64,000 nt of DNA from positions 124,001 through 188,000 of the forward strand of contig CAVVCY010000003.1 of NCBI GenBank assembly GCA_963746905.1, in the 5' to 3' direction. Below, in pieces: positions 24,408 through 32,840 of this stretch. Numbering within the stretch: the first letter of the stretch is position 1; every line of letters begins with the position of its first letter. The position numbers were made by a program, and so were the translations under genes. Source of the stretch: JALYNX01 sp963746905 (GTDB lineage Bacteria; Actinomycetota; Acidimicrobiia; Spongiisociales; ZC4RG35). Below the pieces are notes generated by a model. That model was not told where the DNA came from. It made no database searches and saw nothing but the letters and a program-made list of their open reading frames with translations.

Positions 24408-25361
24408 ATGGAGATCTTCGACGACGTAGTCGCCGCGATCGGCAACACACCGCTGGTCCGTCTCGGGCGTCTCCACAAACCGGGCAACCTCGTGGCCAAG
24501 ATTGAGCACATGAACCCGGGAGGCTCGATCAAAGAGCGAATCGCCGTCTCGATGATCGATGCCGCGGAGGAGGCCGGATTGCTCGGCCCGGGCGGGACGA
24601 TTGTCGAGCCCACCTCTGGCAACACCGGCGTTGGCCTTGCCATGATCGGCGCGGTTCGCGGCTACCGAGTGATCTGCACCGTGCCCGACAAGGTGTCCCA
24701 GGAGAAGCGCGACTTGCTCACCGCCTATGGAGTCGAGGTCATCGTCACCCCCACCGACCTCCTTCCGAGTCATCCCGACTCCTACTACGGAGTGGCACGA
24801 CGTCTCGCTTCCGAGATCGAAGGCGCATTCCACCCCGACCAGTACACCAATCCCGCCAACCCTCAGGCCCACTACGACACGACCGGGCCCGAGATCTGGC
24901 GTCAGACCGACGGACAGATCGCCTCGCTGGTGGTCGGGGTTGGCACCGGGGGCACGATCACCGGGACCGGGCGATACCTGAAGGAATTGAAGCCCGAGCT
25001 TCAGGTCATCGGCGCCGACCCCGAGGGCTCGATCTACACCGCTGACAACCGAGGTGAAGTCCATCAATACGCGGTGGAAGGCGTAGGCGAGGACTTCTAT
25101 CCGGAGACAGTCGATCTCGATCTGATCGATCGCTGGGTCAAGGTCAATGACGCCGAGTCGTTTGCCATGACCCGAAGGCTGGCGCGGGAGGAAGGGCTTC
25201 TCGTGGGAGGATCGTGTGGGATGGCGGCCCACGCTGCGGCGCTCATCGCGGATGAGGACCATGACGCCCTCGTCGTGGTCGTTCTGCCCGACTCGGGCCG
25301 CGGCTACCTGTCGAAGGTCTTCAATGACCGCTGGTTGGCCGACCGAGGCTTCCAGACATGA
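24408..25361 (+). CDS. cystathionine beta-synthase or cysteine synthase (PLP)
   Basis: 317-residue fold-type II PLP enzyme. The Schiff-base lysine lies in NPGGSIKERIA, the substrate loop in VEPTSGNTGVGLAM, and the phosphate-binding loop in GVGTGGTITGTGRYLKE. The segment PDSYYGVARRLASEIEGA and GPEIWRQTDGQ resemble actinobacterial cystathionine beta-synthase more than CysK, but the C-terminal CBS (Bateman) domains of the mycobacterial enzyme are absent. Product is therefore cystathionine or cysteine. ATG 24408 follows TAGCCT (24393-24398) by nine bases. A strong hairpin starts on its stop codon. Confidence 0.87.
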   Translation: MEIFDDVVAAIGNTPLVRLGRLHKPGNLVAKIEHMNPGGSIKERIAVSMIDAAEEAGLLGPGGTIVEPTSGNTGVGLAMIGAVRGYRVICTVPDKVSQEKRDLLTAYGVEVIVTPTDLLPSHPDSYYGVARRLASEIEGAFHPDQYTNPANPQAHYDTTGPEIWRQTDGQIASLVVGVGTGGTITGTGRYLKELKPELQVIGADPEGSIYTADNRGEVHQYAVEGVGEDFYPETVDLDLIDRWVKVNDAESFAMTRRLAREEGLLVGGSCGMAAHAAALIADEDHDALVVVVLPDSGRGYLSKVFNDRWLADRGFQT

Positions 25362-25393
25362 ATGAGCCCCCGGCGGATAGCCGGGGGCTCATT
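25361..25393 (+). terminator. hairpin terminator after the PLP synthase
   Basis: A perfect 14-base inverted repeat (AATGAGCCCCCGGC / GCCGGGGGCTCATT) around a five-base loop, beginning within the stop codon. The T-run that follows is short (TT). Confidence 0.75.
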
Positions 25394-25394
25394 T

Positions 25395-25724
25395 CAATTC
25401 GGCTCAAGCGTTGCTTCGGATCAATCCGCCACGGGTGGACGATGCCCGTGGTCGCCAGAGCGGGGTGGTCCGAGATGGAGTCGCCACCTGTCCCGATGGG
25501 ACGAGCGGCGCATGCGGTCAGCGCCGCTCAGCGCTGGACCACCTCCAGAGTCCGTAAACCTTCAAACAACTTAGGACCACCTCCTTTCTCTGGTCCGGAC
25601 AGTTTGCCACGCAAGGGGGCCAAGACGCCAGGGTTTTCCTGATTCGGGCCCGCCTGGCCATCTTGCGCCCGCGGCCTAAAGCAGGTCGGTTAGCCTCTCG
25701 CCAACAAAAAGGGGGTCCTTCATC
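25395..25724. other. 330-base intergenic region with no clear gene; possible tiny ORF on the minus strand
   Basis: No protein-coding gene is recognised. On the minus strand there is an exceptionally complete Shine-Dalgarno sequence, AGAAAGGAGGTGGTCC (25589-25574), followed ten bases from its GGAGG core by a TTG that would start a 13-residue peptide (MFEGLRTLEVVQR, 25569-25528). The core GGAGGTGGTCC recurs 38 bases on (25546-25536). A hairpin (CCACGGG / CCCGTGG) is also present. A TAGCCT box near 25692 probably belongs to the lipoprotein gene. Confidence 0.35.
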
Positions 25725-26216
25725 ATGCGGTTCATGCGAACCATCGTTTTGCCCGTCGTCGCGGTTCTTGCCCTGGCGGCGTGCTCAGGCGGCGATGTCG
25801 CCGAGCAGATCCTGGAAAGTCAGGAAGGTGTCGGTGACGTTGACATCAACGAGAACAACGGGTCGGTTCAGATCGAAGTCGAAGGCGAGGATGGCGAAAC
25901 GGCAGTCATCGGTGGCGGCGAGGTCCCGGAGGGATTCCCGATCCCGGTCCCCGACGGCGGAGACGTGGCATCCGTATTCACCCAGGGCTCGGACGCAACA
26001 GTGACCCTCACCTACCCGGCGTCGGAATATGACTCCTTGGTCGCCACTTATCAAGCCTTCGTCGACGGCACCGGCGGCGACGTGAACACTTTCACAAGCT
26101 CGGACCCAGAAAGCATCACCTGGACGGTCACGACCTCCGACGCGGGCTACAACATCTCGATCACCGAGGGAGATCCCGACGTATCCGTGTTCCTGGTGTC
26201 CAGCTCAACCGGCTGA
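25725..26216 (+). CDS. secreted lipoprotein of unknown function
   Basis: 163 residues with a lipoprotein signal peptide: MRFMRTIVLPVVAVLALAAC, the lipobox LAAC placing the lipidated Cys at residue 20. The mature part is acidic, rich in Gly, Asp and Thr, with VPEGFPIPVPDGG and YPASEYDSLVATYQAF segments resembling small actinobacterial lipoproteins of unknown function. Anchored on the outer face of the membrane. AAAAGGGGG upstream supports ATG 25725; 25734 is an alternative. Confidence 0.75.
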   Translation: MRFMRTIVLPVVAVLALAACSGGDVAEQILESQEGVGDVDINENNGSVQIEVEGEDGETAVIGGGEVPEGFPIPVPDGGDVASVFTQGSDATVTLTYPASEYDSLVATYQAFVDGTGGDVNTFTSSDPESITWTVTTSDAGYNISITEGDPDVSVFLVSSSTG

Positions 26217-26218
26217 CC

Positions 26219-28542
26219 TCAGCCTCGGAACACATCCGGGGGAATCGGATCTTGCTGGCGTCTGCGGGCATTGAGGCCAGACAGGTACTGATCGGGGAAA
26301 TTGAACTCGGCGTATCCGAGATCGATGGCCGCGTTCATCGTCCAATACGGATCGACCAGATGGGGCCGGGCCAGGACGCATAGGTCGGCCCGCCCCGACA
26401 CGAGGATGTTATGGACGTCATCGATGCTCGAGACGGCACCTACGGTCATCGTCGGGATACCCACCTCGCGCCGGATGCGGTCGCTGAACGGCGTCTGATA
26501 GAGGCGGCCGTAGTCGGGGGTGGCCTCGGGCGTCGTCTGACCTGTCGACACGTCGATGATGTCGCATCCCAATGCCTTCAGCTCCGCGGCGAACACGACC
26601 GCATCGTCACCGTCGAAACCGCCGGGCACCCAATCGGTTGCCGAAATCCGGACCGAGATCGGCTTGTGTGACGGCCAGGCCGCCCGCACCGCGGTGAAGA
26701 TCTCCAACGGATAACGCATCCGATTCTCCAAGGAGCCGCCGTAGTCGTCGGTGCGCACGTTGGCCAACGGCGTCAAGAAACTGGACAGCAGGTAACCGTG
26801 GGCGAAATGCAGCTCGAGGAGGTCGAATCCGGCCCGGTCGCCGAGAATCGCGGCCGACACGTGCTGATCGCGAATCGAGTCCATCTCATCTCGGGTCACC
26901 TGGCGAGGCACCTGGCTGTCCGGGCGATAGGGCAGCGGTGAAGGCGCCACGATCTCCCAGTTGCCTTCGTCGAGAGGGTCGCTGTCGCCCTCCCACATCA
27001 GCTTTGTGGAGCCCTTCCGGCCCGAGTGACCGATTTGGAGGCCGATGGCGGCCTCGGGTGTGTTCGTGGACGAAGCTCGACGACCTCCGCCCAGCGGTCG
27101 GCCTGTTCGTCATCCCAGATCCCGGTGCACCCCGGGCTGATCCGCCCCTCGCGGGAGACGCAAGTCATCTCGGTCATGACCAGACCGGCACCTCCCACCG
27201 CCCGGCTGCCCAAATGCACCAGATGCCAATGGTTCGGCATCCCGTCGATCGCGCTGTACTGATCCATCGGGGAGACCACGATGCGGTTAGAGAGCACGAG
27301 CTCCCGAAGTTGGAACGGGTGGAACATTGGCGGGACCCGGGGATCGACCGGCGTCGGGCACCCGTGCATGGACGATGCGTACCAGGTGTCGACGCCCGAC
27401 ATGTATGAGGCATCGCGGACTCGAAGGTTGTCGTACGTGACCCTTTGGCTTCTGGTCAGCATGCTGAAGACGAACTGCTCGGGGTCGACATTGCGGTATC
27501 GGTCGGTGCCCTCGAACCACTCCAGACTGGCCCTCGCCGCCCGCTGCAGGCTCTGGACCTCCGGGCGTCTGAGACGCTCATACTTCTGCAGAGCTTGGTT
27601 GAGGTCGAGATCCTCCGACAAGACGCCGGAAAGGGTGATCGCATCCTCCATGGCCAGCTTGGTCCCCGATCCGACCGAGAAGTGGGCAGTGTGGATCGCG
27701 TCACCCACCAACACGATGTTCTCGTGGTGCCAGCGAGCGCAGGACACCGTCGGGAACTGGAGCCATTTCGAGTTGTTCCCGACTAATGGATTCCCATCGA
27801 GATGCGCCGCGAACAACTCCTCACACCGAGCAAGTGCGACGAGATCACTGGAGCCACGGGTTTGAGCATCACCTTGGGCCTGGTCCAGCCCGAGCCCGCT
27901 CCACGTCTCCGGGGCCATCTCGACGATGAAGGTGCTGCCCTCATCGCTGTAGGGGTAGATGTGGGCCCAGACCAGCCCGGCGGGCGTGTCCTCGAAGACG
28001 AAGTTGAATTCCTTGAAGACCTTGGGAGTCCCGAACCAGATGTAGCGATTGCGCCGCAGATCGATCGACGGCTCCAAATGGGAGGCGAGGTGACGGCGCA
28101 CCACGCTGTTGGCGCCGTCGGCGCCGACGATCAGGTCGGCAGCCGGAAGGTCAATGAGATCACCGACCTCGGTCGAGAACTCGATGTCAACGCCCAACTC
28201 GCCCGCCCTCCGGGTCAGGATCTCCAACAGCCGACGACGGCTCACGGCGGCAAACCCATGACCCCCTGACCGAAACGTCCTCCCGTCGGGGTGGTGAACC
28301 TTGATTTCACCCCAGTGCCTGAAGCTGCGGGCGAGCTCCTCGAAACTGACCGTGTCGGCGGCCTCGAAGTTGTCCAGGGTCTCGTCGCTGAAAACCACTC
28401 CGAACCCATAGGCGTCGCCGAATCGGTTTCGCTCCAGAACCCGAAGTCGATGTTCGGGCTGCGCCTTCTTGAGCAGGCTTGCCAGGTAGAGGCCCGATGG
28501 GCCCCCGCCAACGATGAGAATGTCGAGCGGAGCTGGATTCAT
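26219..28542 (-). CDS. bifunctional salicylyl-CoA 5-hydroxylase-like flavoprotein (frameshifted)
   Basis: Two frames join into a protein of about 774 residues. The N-terminal half is an FAD monooxygenase (LIVGGGPSGLYLASLL, LVGDAIHTAHFSVGSGTKLA). The C-terminal half is an old-yellow-enzyme domain (NRIVVSPMDQYSA, HLVHLGSRAVGGAGLVMTEM, FDLLELHFAHGYLLSSFL). This fusion occurs in salicylyl-CoA 5-hydroxylase and 2-aminobenzoyl-CoA monooxygenase/reductase. The frame breaks near 27055-27076; an FVHEHT segment in a third frame between the halves implies two extra bases. Aryl-CoA degradation is likely, but no partner genes are nearby. Confidence 0.75.
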
Positions 28543-28561
28543 GGCCGGTTAGGGCCAGACG

Positions 28562-29329
28562 CTAGAGCTTGAGCGTCCCGACGAAGTCCTGCCACCAGGA
28601 CCCGAGGGCGTCGAAGGTGTTCGACACCGCCCAAAGCAAGACGATCCCCATCCCCACCAGCAAGACAATCGTGGCCAGGTTTCGGACTCGATAGAGCTGA
28701 CGCTGCCCCGTGTCCTCCATGTAGGACGGCTCGACCATCGGCGGTGTTGCGGCCGCGAGCACGAACGGTTCGGGTGGCTCGATGAAACCGGGGGCGGGCA
28801 TGGATGGTGTCACGGTGTTCGAACCTACAGATGTAGAACTGGTCAACGTCGCCGCGGAGAGGACTGGTTCCCAAACCGGGTATTCCTCATCTGCCGGCGA
28901 CGGGTCTTCGAGCGACTCCTCGGGGAGGACTTCGGGCCCTCTGGTCAGCTCAGCGGGCTCCTTCGCCGTGTCGAGCTCGGTGCCGGGCCCGAGCTCGGGT
29001 GCGATCGCAATTGGCGCCGGCTCGGCGCCGACCAGTGTCGGGGCGAGCTTCGTCTGAGAAGACAGACTGGCGAACGCCTCTTCCAATGTCGGGCTGGTTT
29101 CTTCAACAGGCATCTCGAGACCCGCCTTCTCGAACAGCGCTTGCCTGTCGACGTCGAGAACCGCAGCGAGTGCCGTCACCACCGACCCATCAGCCGGCAG
29201 TGAGGAGTCGCGTTCCCACGCCCGAATCGTCGTCGCCGAGCGCCCGACCAACTCTCCGAGTTTGGTTTGACTCAAGCCGAGCTTGGTGCGTCGGTAGCGG
29301 ATGGTCCTTCCAAAGGAGCGTGGGGGCAT
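28562..29329 (-). CDS. membrane-anchored XRE-type HTH protein
   Basis: 255 residues in three parts: an N-terminal XRE helix-turn-helix (IRYRRTKLGLSQTKLGEL, GRSATTIRAWERD), a long low-complexity middle rich in Pro, Glu, Ser and Thr, and one membrane helix near the C-terminus (LATIVLLVGMGIVLLWAV) with a short tail. The layout recalls RodZ, but the helix is near the C-terminus with almost no exported domain. A DNA-binding domain tethered to the membrane could sense envelope state or position DNA; this is inference. Confidence 0.7.
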   Translation of the reverse strand: MPPRSFGRTIRYRRTKLGLSQTKLGELVGRSATTIRAWERDSSLPADGSVVTALAAVLDVDRQALFEKAGLEMPVEETSPTLEEAFASLSSQTKLAPTLVGAEPAPIAIAPELGPGTELDTAKEPAELTRGPEVLPEESLEDPSPADEEYPVWEPVLSAATLTSSTSVGSNTVTPSMPAPGFIEPPEPFVLAAATPPMVEPSYMEDTGQRQLYRVRNLATIVLLVGMGIVLLWAVSNTFDALGSWWQDFVGTLKL

Positions 29330-29465
29330 TTACGTCCTCTGATGGTACAAGTGGGGACGGATTGGGCAGATGGGTCTACCCCATTCCGTCCACCTCCAAC
29401 CTCGATCCCACCGGATACCATTGGACCAGGGACTTATGGCCCTCATCGCGAGTGGCCGCGACGGT

Positions 29466-29481
29466 GTTGACTGAGGTCAAC
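29466..29481. promoter_or_regulatory. operator-like palindrome upstream of small membrane protein gene
   Basis: GTTGAC-TGAG-GTCAAC, a perfect six-base inverted repeat ending 17 bases before ATG 29499. The binding protein is unknown; the neighbouring XRE protein is a candidate. Confidence 0.4.
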
Positions 29482-29498
29482 CAACCTGAAGGGATGAG

Positions 29499-29903
29499 AT
29501 GAGAAAAGCCGCATCGATTGCGTCAATCGTGCTGGGAGTGATCTTGATCGTTGGAGGAGTCGCAACCTGGTTCTCGGTGAGCAGCGAGCTGTCCGAGCAG
29601 AAGATCGTGACTTCTGATGACGCATGCCTGCCCGGCCGAGAGGTGCGCGGGCCGTTCACTGCCTATTGCGAAGCCGAGGTCATTGCGAAGCACGCACTCG
29701 AGGCCACCGGTGGCCTCTATTACGCAGAGATGGATCGGGAGGACCCGCTCCGGGCAACCGCGGCAACCGCTTCCTTCCTTCGAGCCTCCTTGTACACCTC
29801 GGTCGTGGCCTTCGGCTCAGCCGCGATGGCGGCAGGAATGGGAGTCGTCTTCGTCCTCATCGGTCTCGGGATCCGCGACGTGGAGCAGCGAACCAGCGTC
29901 TGA
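29499..29903 (+). CDS. two-helix membrane protein of unknown function
   Basis: 134 residues: an N-terminal membrane helix (ASIASIVLGVILIVGGVATWF), an extracytoplasmic loop of about 70 residues with two cysteines (DACLPGREV, AYCEAEV) and a second helix (AAMAAGMGVVFVLIGLGI). Similar proteins are found in actinobacteria without known function. Start is supported by AAGGGATGAG just upstream. A strong hairpin follows the gene. Confidence 0.65.
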   Translation: MRKAASIASIVLGVILIVGGVATWFSVSSELSEQKIVTSDDACLPGREVRGPFTAYCEAEVIAKHALEATGGLYYAEMDREDPLRATAATASFLRASLYTSVVAFGSAAMAAGMGVVFVLIGLGIRDVEQRTSV

Positions 29904-29916
29904 CTTGGGCTCGGCT

Positions 29917-29956
29917 GAGGGGTTGATCGAACCTAACGTCAGGCGATCAACCCCTC
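29917..29956 (+). terminator. hairpin after the small membrane protein gene
   Basis: Thirteen-base perfect inverted repeat GAGGGGTTGATCG / CGATCAACCCCTC with a 14-base loop. No long T-run, so it may act through the structure alone. Confidence 0.6.
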
Positions 29957-30036
29957 ATGTCGGGAGCCCATGGTGAACAGTTCGATTGCGTCGTACCGCG
30001 ACACACAACAGATGCACTGTTGCCGCCGGCTGACGA

Positions 30037-30417
30037 TCAGACTGGTTTGAACCTGATGAACGGTGCCGTATTGACGTAGTGGTCTAGATGGGCCTTGGCG
30101 CGGTCAGGCTCGCTGCCCCAACTTTCCGTCAGCGCCCGGTAAATGATGGCACCCCGCTTCTCGGGATCGGCCTCCGACTCGCCGACCACCGGGACATCCG
30201 CCGTCACTCCGCGCTTCAGATTGAGGGTGAACTCGGAGTGGGCCTTGATGTTCGCTTCCCAGTCTCTCTTGAAACCGGGACGGCCCGTCAGGTAGTACTC
30301 GCCATCGAATTGGTGAAAGTAGATCTCGACTCTTCGCGGCAAGCCGGTCTTGCGACCGGTCGTGGTGATATCGGCGATCCCCCCGCGATCCAACGCCTCT
30401 TTGACTATGGCATCCAT
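30037..30417 (-). CDS. Ddn-like deazaflavin-dependent (F420) oxidoreductase family protein
   Basis: 126 residues of the DUF385/Ddn family with the split-beta-barrel signature ITTTGRKTGLPRRVEIYFH, then YYLTGRPGFKRDWEANIKA. Many members bind F420H2, some bind heme or fatty acids. A role with F420 fits an actinobacterium but is not shown here. It is divergent from the ferredoxin reductase gene at 30475, with 57 bases between starts. Confidence 0.78.
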   Translation of the reverse strand: MDAIVKEALDRGGIADITTTGRKTGLPRRVEIYFHQFDGEYYLTGRPGFKRDWEANIKAHSEFTLNLKRGVTADVPVVGESEADPEKRGAIIYRALTESWGSEPDRAKAHLDHYVNTAPFIRFKPV

Positions 30418-30474
30418 GATCGGAGCAACCTCGCTGAATGTCGCGATGTTCCCAAAGAGGTAGCTTGCGCCCCT

Positions 30475-31695
30475 ATGGGCCAGCGCATCGAGGTGTCAGC
30501 AGTGCCGATGGGCCAAGTGGCCCTCTTCAGCACCGACCGCTCGATAACCGGGCAGGACGGAGCCGGATACGCCCCGGGGGCGATGCGCGACGAGGGGCCG
30601 CCGGCTGAGCTCGCCCAGCGCCTTTTCGATTCTGACCCTTCGATCGATCACGTGTACGTGCTTTCCAACACAGTGTCGGTGCGACGCCGCGAGGCTTGGG
30701 ACGACGATTCCCTCGACCAAGCCAGTGGGGTGATCAGCGGCCTCTTCATCCACTATTCCCCCGTTGAAGGTGACAGCTCCGCCGAGGGGGACGAGGCGTT
30801 GCGACGCCAGCACTACAACGCGACGTTCACCGACATCCGGGCTCACAACGAAGATCTTTGGGTGATGAGGATCCGGTCGGACGAGCCGATCGAGCCTTTC
30901 CAGGCAGGCCAATACACGACCCTCGCCCTCGGATATTGGGAGCCGCGCGCCGATGCGGCCGCGGAAGAGCTCTCGGCTGGCCAACGGGAGAGGCTCGCCC
31001 GACGCTCGTATTCGGTCTCGAGCTCCATCGTCGATGCAACCGGGAATCTGGTGGAGCCGAACCCGCAAGACGTGGAGTTCTACGTGGTCAAGGTCCGGCC
31101 GGGGGACGAGGAGATCCCCGCTCTCACCCCGCGGATCTTCCTCAAGGGTGTCGGCGACCGGATCTTCATGGGGCGCAAGTTCACGGGCCGTTACACCCTC
31201 GAAGGGGTCCAGCCGACCGACAACGTGATCTTCCTCAGCACAGGGACCGGAGAGGCGCCGCAGAACAAGATGACCGGTGAGCTTCTCCGTCGAGAACACC
31301 GGGGCAAGATCGTCAACGTGGTCTGTGTCCGCTACCGGTCTGACCTGGCATACACAGAGCAACAGGCTGTAGTCGAGGAGCGTTACCCGGTCTATCGCTT
31401 CGTCACGCTCACCACCCGTGAACCGGAAAACGAGGGGAAGAAGGTGTACATCCAGGACCTGATCACCTCGGGACAGCTGGAAAAGGATTTGGGCGAGCCT
31501 CTCGACCCGGGCAAGACCCACGTCTTCCTGTGTGGAAACCCTTCGATGATCGGCCTGCCGAAATGGGACGGAGACGAGATGACCTTCCCCGACGTGGTGG
31601 GGGTGTGCCAGTTGTTACACGAGCGTGGGTTCACCATCGACCACGGCAAAGCCAAAGGCAACGTTCACTACGAGGAGTACTGGAAGGACCGCTGA
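30475..31695 (+). CDS. ferredoxin-NADP reductase with N-terminal Nfu-N-like domain
   Basis: 406 residues. The C-terminal 300 residues are an FNR-type FAD/NAD(P) module: ARRSYSVSSS (FAD), FLSTGTGEAPQNKMTGE (NADP pyrophosphate loop), HVFLCGNPSMIG and the C-terminal VHYEEYWKDR. Residues 1-95 are extra and resemble the Nfu/NifU N-terminal scaffold domain: RSITGQDGAGYAPGAMRDEG, PAELAQRLFDSDPSIDHVYV, SNTVSVRR, then ISGLFIHY. I start at ATG 30475 (eight bases after TAGCTT at 30461-30466) because the upstream frame overlaps the Ddn-like gene. It would move electrons between NADPH and ferredoxin. Confidence 0.8.
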   Translation: MGQRIEVSAVPMGQVALFSTDRSITGQDGAGYAPGAMRDEGPPAELAQRLFDSDPSIDHVYVLSNTVSVRRREAWDDDSLDQASGVISGLFIHYSPVEGDSSAEGDEALRRQHYNATFTDIRAHNEDLWVMRIRSDEPIEPFQAGQYTTLALGYWEPRADAAAEELSAGQRERLARRSYSVSSSIVDATGNLVEPNPQDVEFYVVKVRPGDEEIPALTPRIFLKGVGDRIFMGRKFTGRYTLEGVQPTDNVIFLSTGTGEAPQNKMTGELLRREHRGKIVNVVCVRYRSDLAYTEQQAVVEERYPVYRFVTLTTREPENEGKKVYIQDLITSGQLEKDLGEPLDPGKTHVFLCGNPSMIGLPKWDGDEMTFPDVVGVCQLLHERGFTIDHGKAKGNVHYEEYWKDR

Positions 31696-31699
31696 ATCA

Positions 31700-32254
31700 A
31701 TGGTCGACCTCATCTACGCCATCAGCGCATCACTCGACGGCTACATCGCCGACGAGAACGGCAACTTCGACTGGGGAGAGCCATCTGAGGACGCACACGC
31801 CTTCTTCAATGACCTCCAACGATCGGTCGGCACCTCGCTTTACGGCCGTCGCATGTATGAGACGATGAGGGTGTGGGACACATTCCTCCTCGAAGACCTA
31901 CCTGAGGTACCACGCGAGTTCGCCGAGGTGTGGCGGGCAACCGACAAGATCGTCTACTCATCCACCCTGGACGCCGTGCCGGAACCGCGGACCCGACTGG
32001 AGCGGACTTTCGACCCCGAAGTGGTTCAGACCATGAAAGACGACGCCGACCGCGACCTGGCCATCGCAGGGCCTGGCCTGGCAGGCGAGGCCATCCGGGC
32101 GGGTCTGGTCGACCGGTATCTACTGCGCTTGGTCCCGACGATCGTGGGTGGAGGCACCCCTGCCCTCCCCGACAAGGCGCGGGTCGACCTCGCTCTCAAC
32201 ACGACACGTCGATTCGACGACGGCTCTGTCCTGCTCGACTACCGCCTCCGATGA
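31700..32254 (+). CDS. RibD C-terminal / dihydrofolate reductase-like protein
   Basis: 184 residues of the bacterial bifunctional deaminase-reductase C-terminal (RibD_C) family. Typical segments are IYAISASLDGYIADENGNFDW, SLYGRRMYETMRVW, DLAIAGPGLAGEAIRAGLVD and a VLLDYRLR ending. These are NADPH-binding reductases of unknown substrate outside riboflavin synthesis. It starts four bases after the FNR stop, so likely co-transcribed. The last 23 bases of the coding sequence recur in a gene relic at 48806-48828. Confidence 0.83.
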   Translation: MVDLIYAISASLDGYIADENGNFDWGEPSEDAHAFFNDLQRSVGTSLYGRRMYETMRVWDTFLLEDLPEVPREFAEVWRATDKIVYSSTLDAVPEPRTRLERTFDPEVVQTMKDDADRDLAIAGPGLAGEAIRAGLVDRYLLRLVPTIVGGGTPALPDKARVDLALNTTRRFDDGSVLLDYRLR

Positions 32255-32285
32255 GCTGAGCCAGAAGAGGTCGCTGTCAGACAGC

Positions 32286-32732
32286 TCAGGCAACGGCACC
32301 TTTGACCAGCGCCTTTACCTTCTTCTCGACCGCGGGTGTCCATTCGACGATTGCGAACACGACCGGCCACATCGGGCCCTCATCGAGCGTTGCCGTATCT
32401 TCGAATCCCAGGACCGCATAGCGGCCCTCGAACTTGGCCGCAGCCTTGAAGAAGCAGACAACCTTGCCTTCCTCGTTCGCGTAGGCGGGCATGCCGTACC
32501 AGGTTTTGGACACGAGGTCCGGGGCGTTCGCCGTGACCAATGCGTGGATGCGTTCGGCGAGCACCCGGTCTGCAACCGGCATCTCTGCGATCGCATCGAG
32601 CGCCGCACGCTCGTTGTCGGCCTTCTTCTGGCCACTTCGGCCCTGCGTCTTCAACTCCTGGGCGCGCGCCTTCATGGCGGCGCGCTCCGCCTCCGAGAAC
32701 CCATCCGAACCTGTCTTCTTCGCTGTAGTCAT
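32286..32732 (-). CDS. DUF1801 / iron-chaperone-like (YdhG) protein
   Basis: About 148 residues. The C-terminal 110 residues match the DUF1801 fold (IHALVTANAPDLVSKTWYGMPAYANEEGKVVCFFK). An N-terminal Lys-, Glu- and Ala-rich helix precedes it. ATG 32732 is chosen over 32759 because a GGAGGT ribosome-binding site lies between them. The family includes frataxin-like proteins such as YdhG, but the role here is unproven. Confidence 0.72.
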   Translation of the reverse strand: MTTAKKTGSDGFSEAERAAMKARAQELKTQGRSGQKKADNERAALDAIAEMPVADRVLAERIHALVTANAPDLVSKTWYGMPAYANEEGKVVCFFKAAAKFEGRYAVLGFEDTATLDEGPMWPVVFAIVEWTPAVEKKVKALVKGAVA

Positions 32733-32840
32733 CTCTTGACCTCCATTTACGTCTCGCAACTGAGACTACGGGCGATGGATGGGCTGCGCTTCTCGAAAAC
32801 TGCTCGATCGCCCCACGGTCGAGGCCTCCCGACAGGACAG

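Noticed and set aside
30088..30474. N-terminal extension of the ferredoxin reductase
   Set aside because: It overlaps the Ddn-like gene on the other strand, has no domain features, and a better start at 30475 has a TAGCTT box eight bases upstream.
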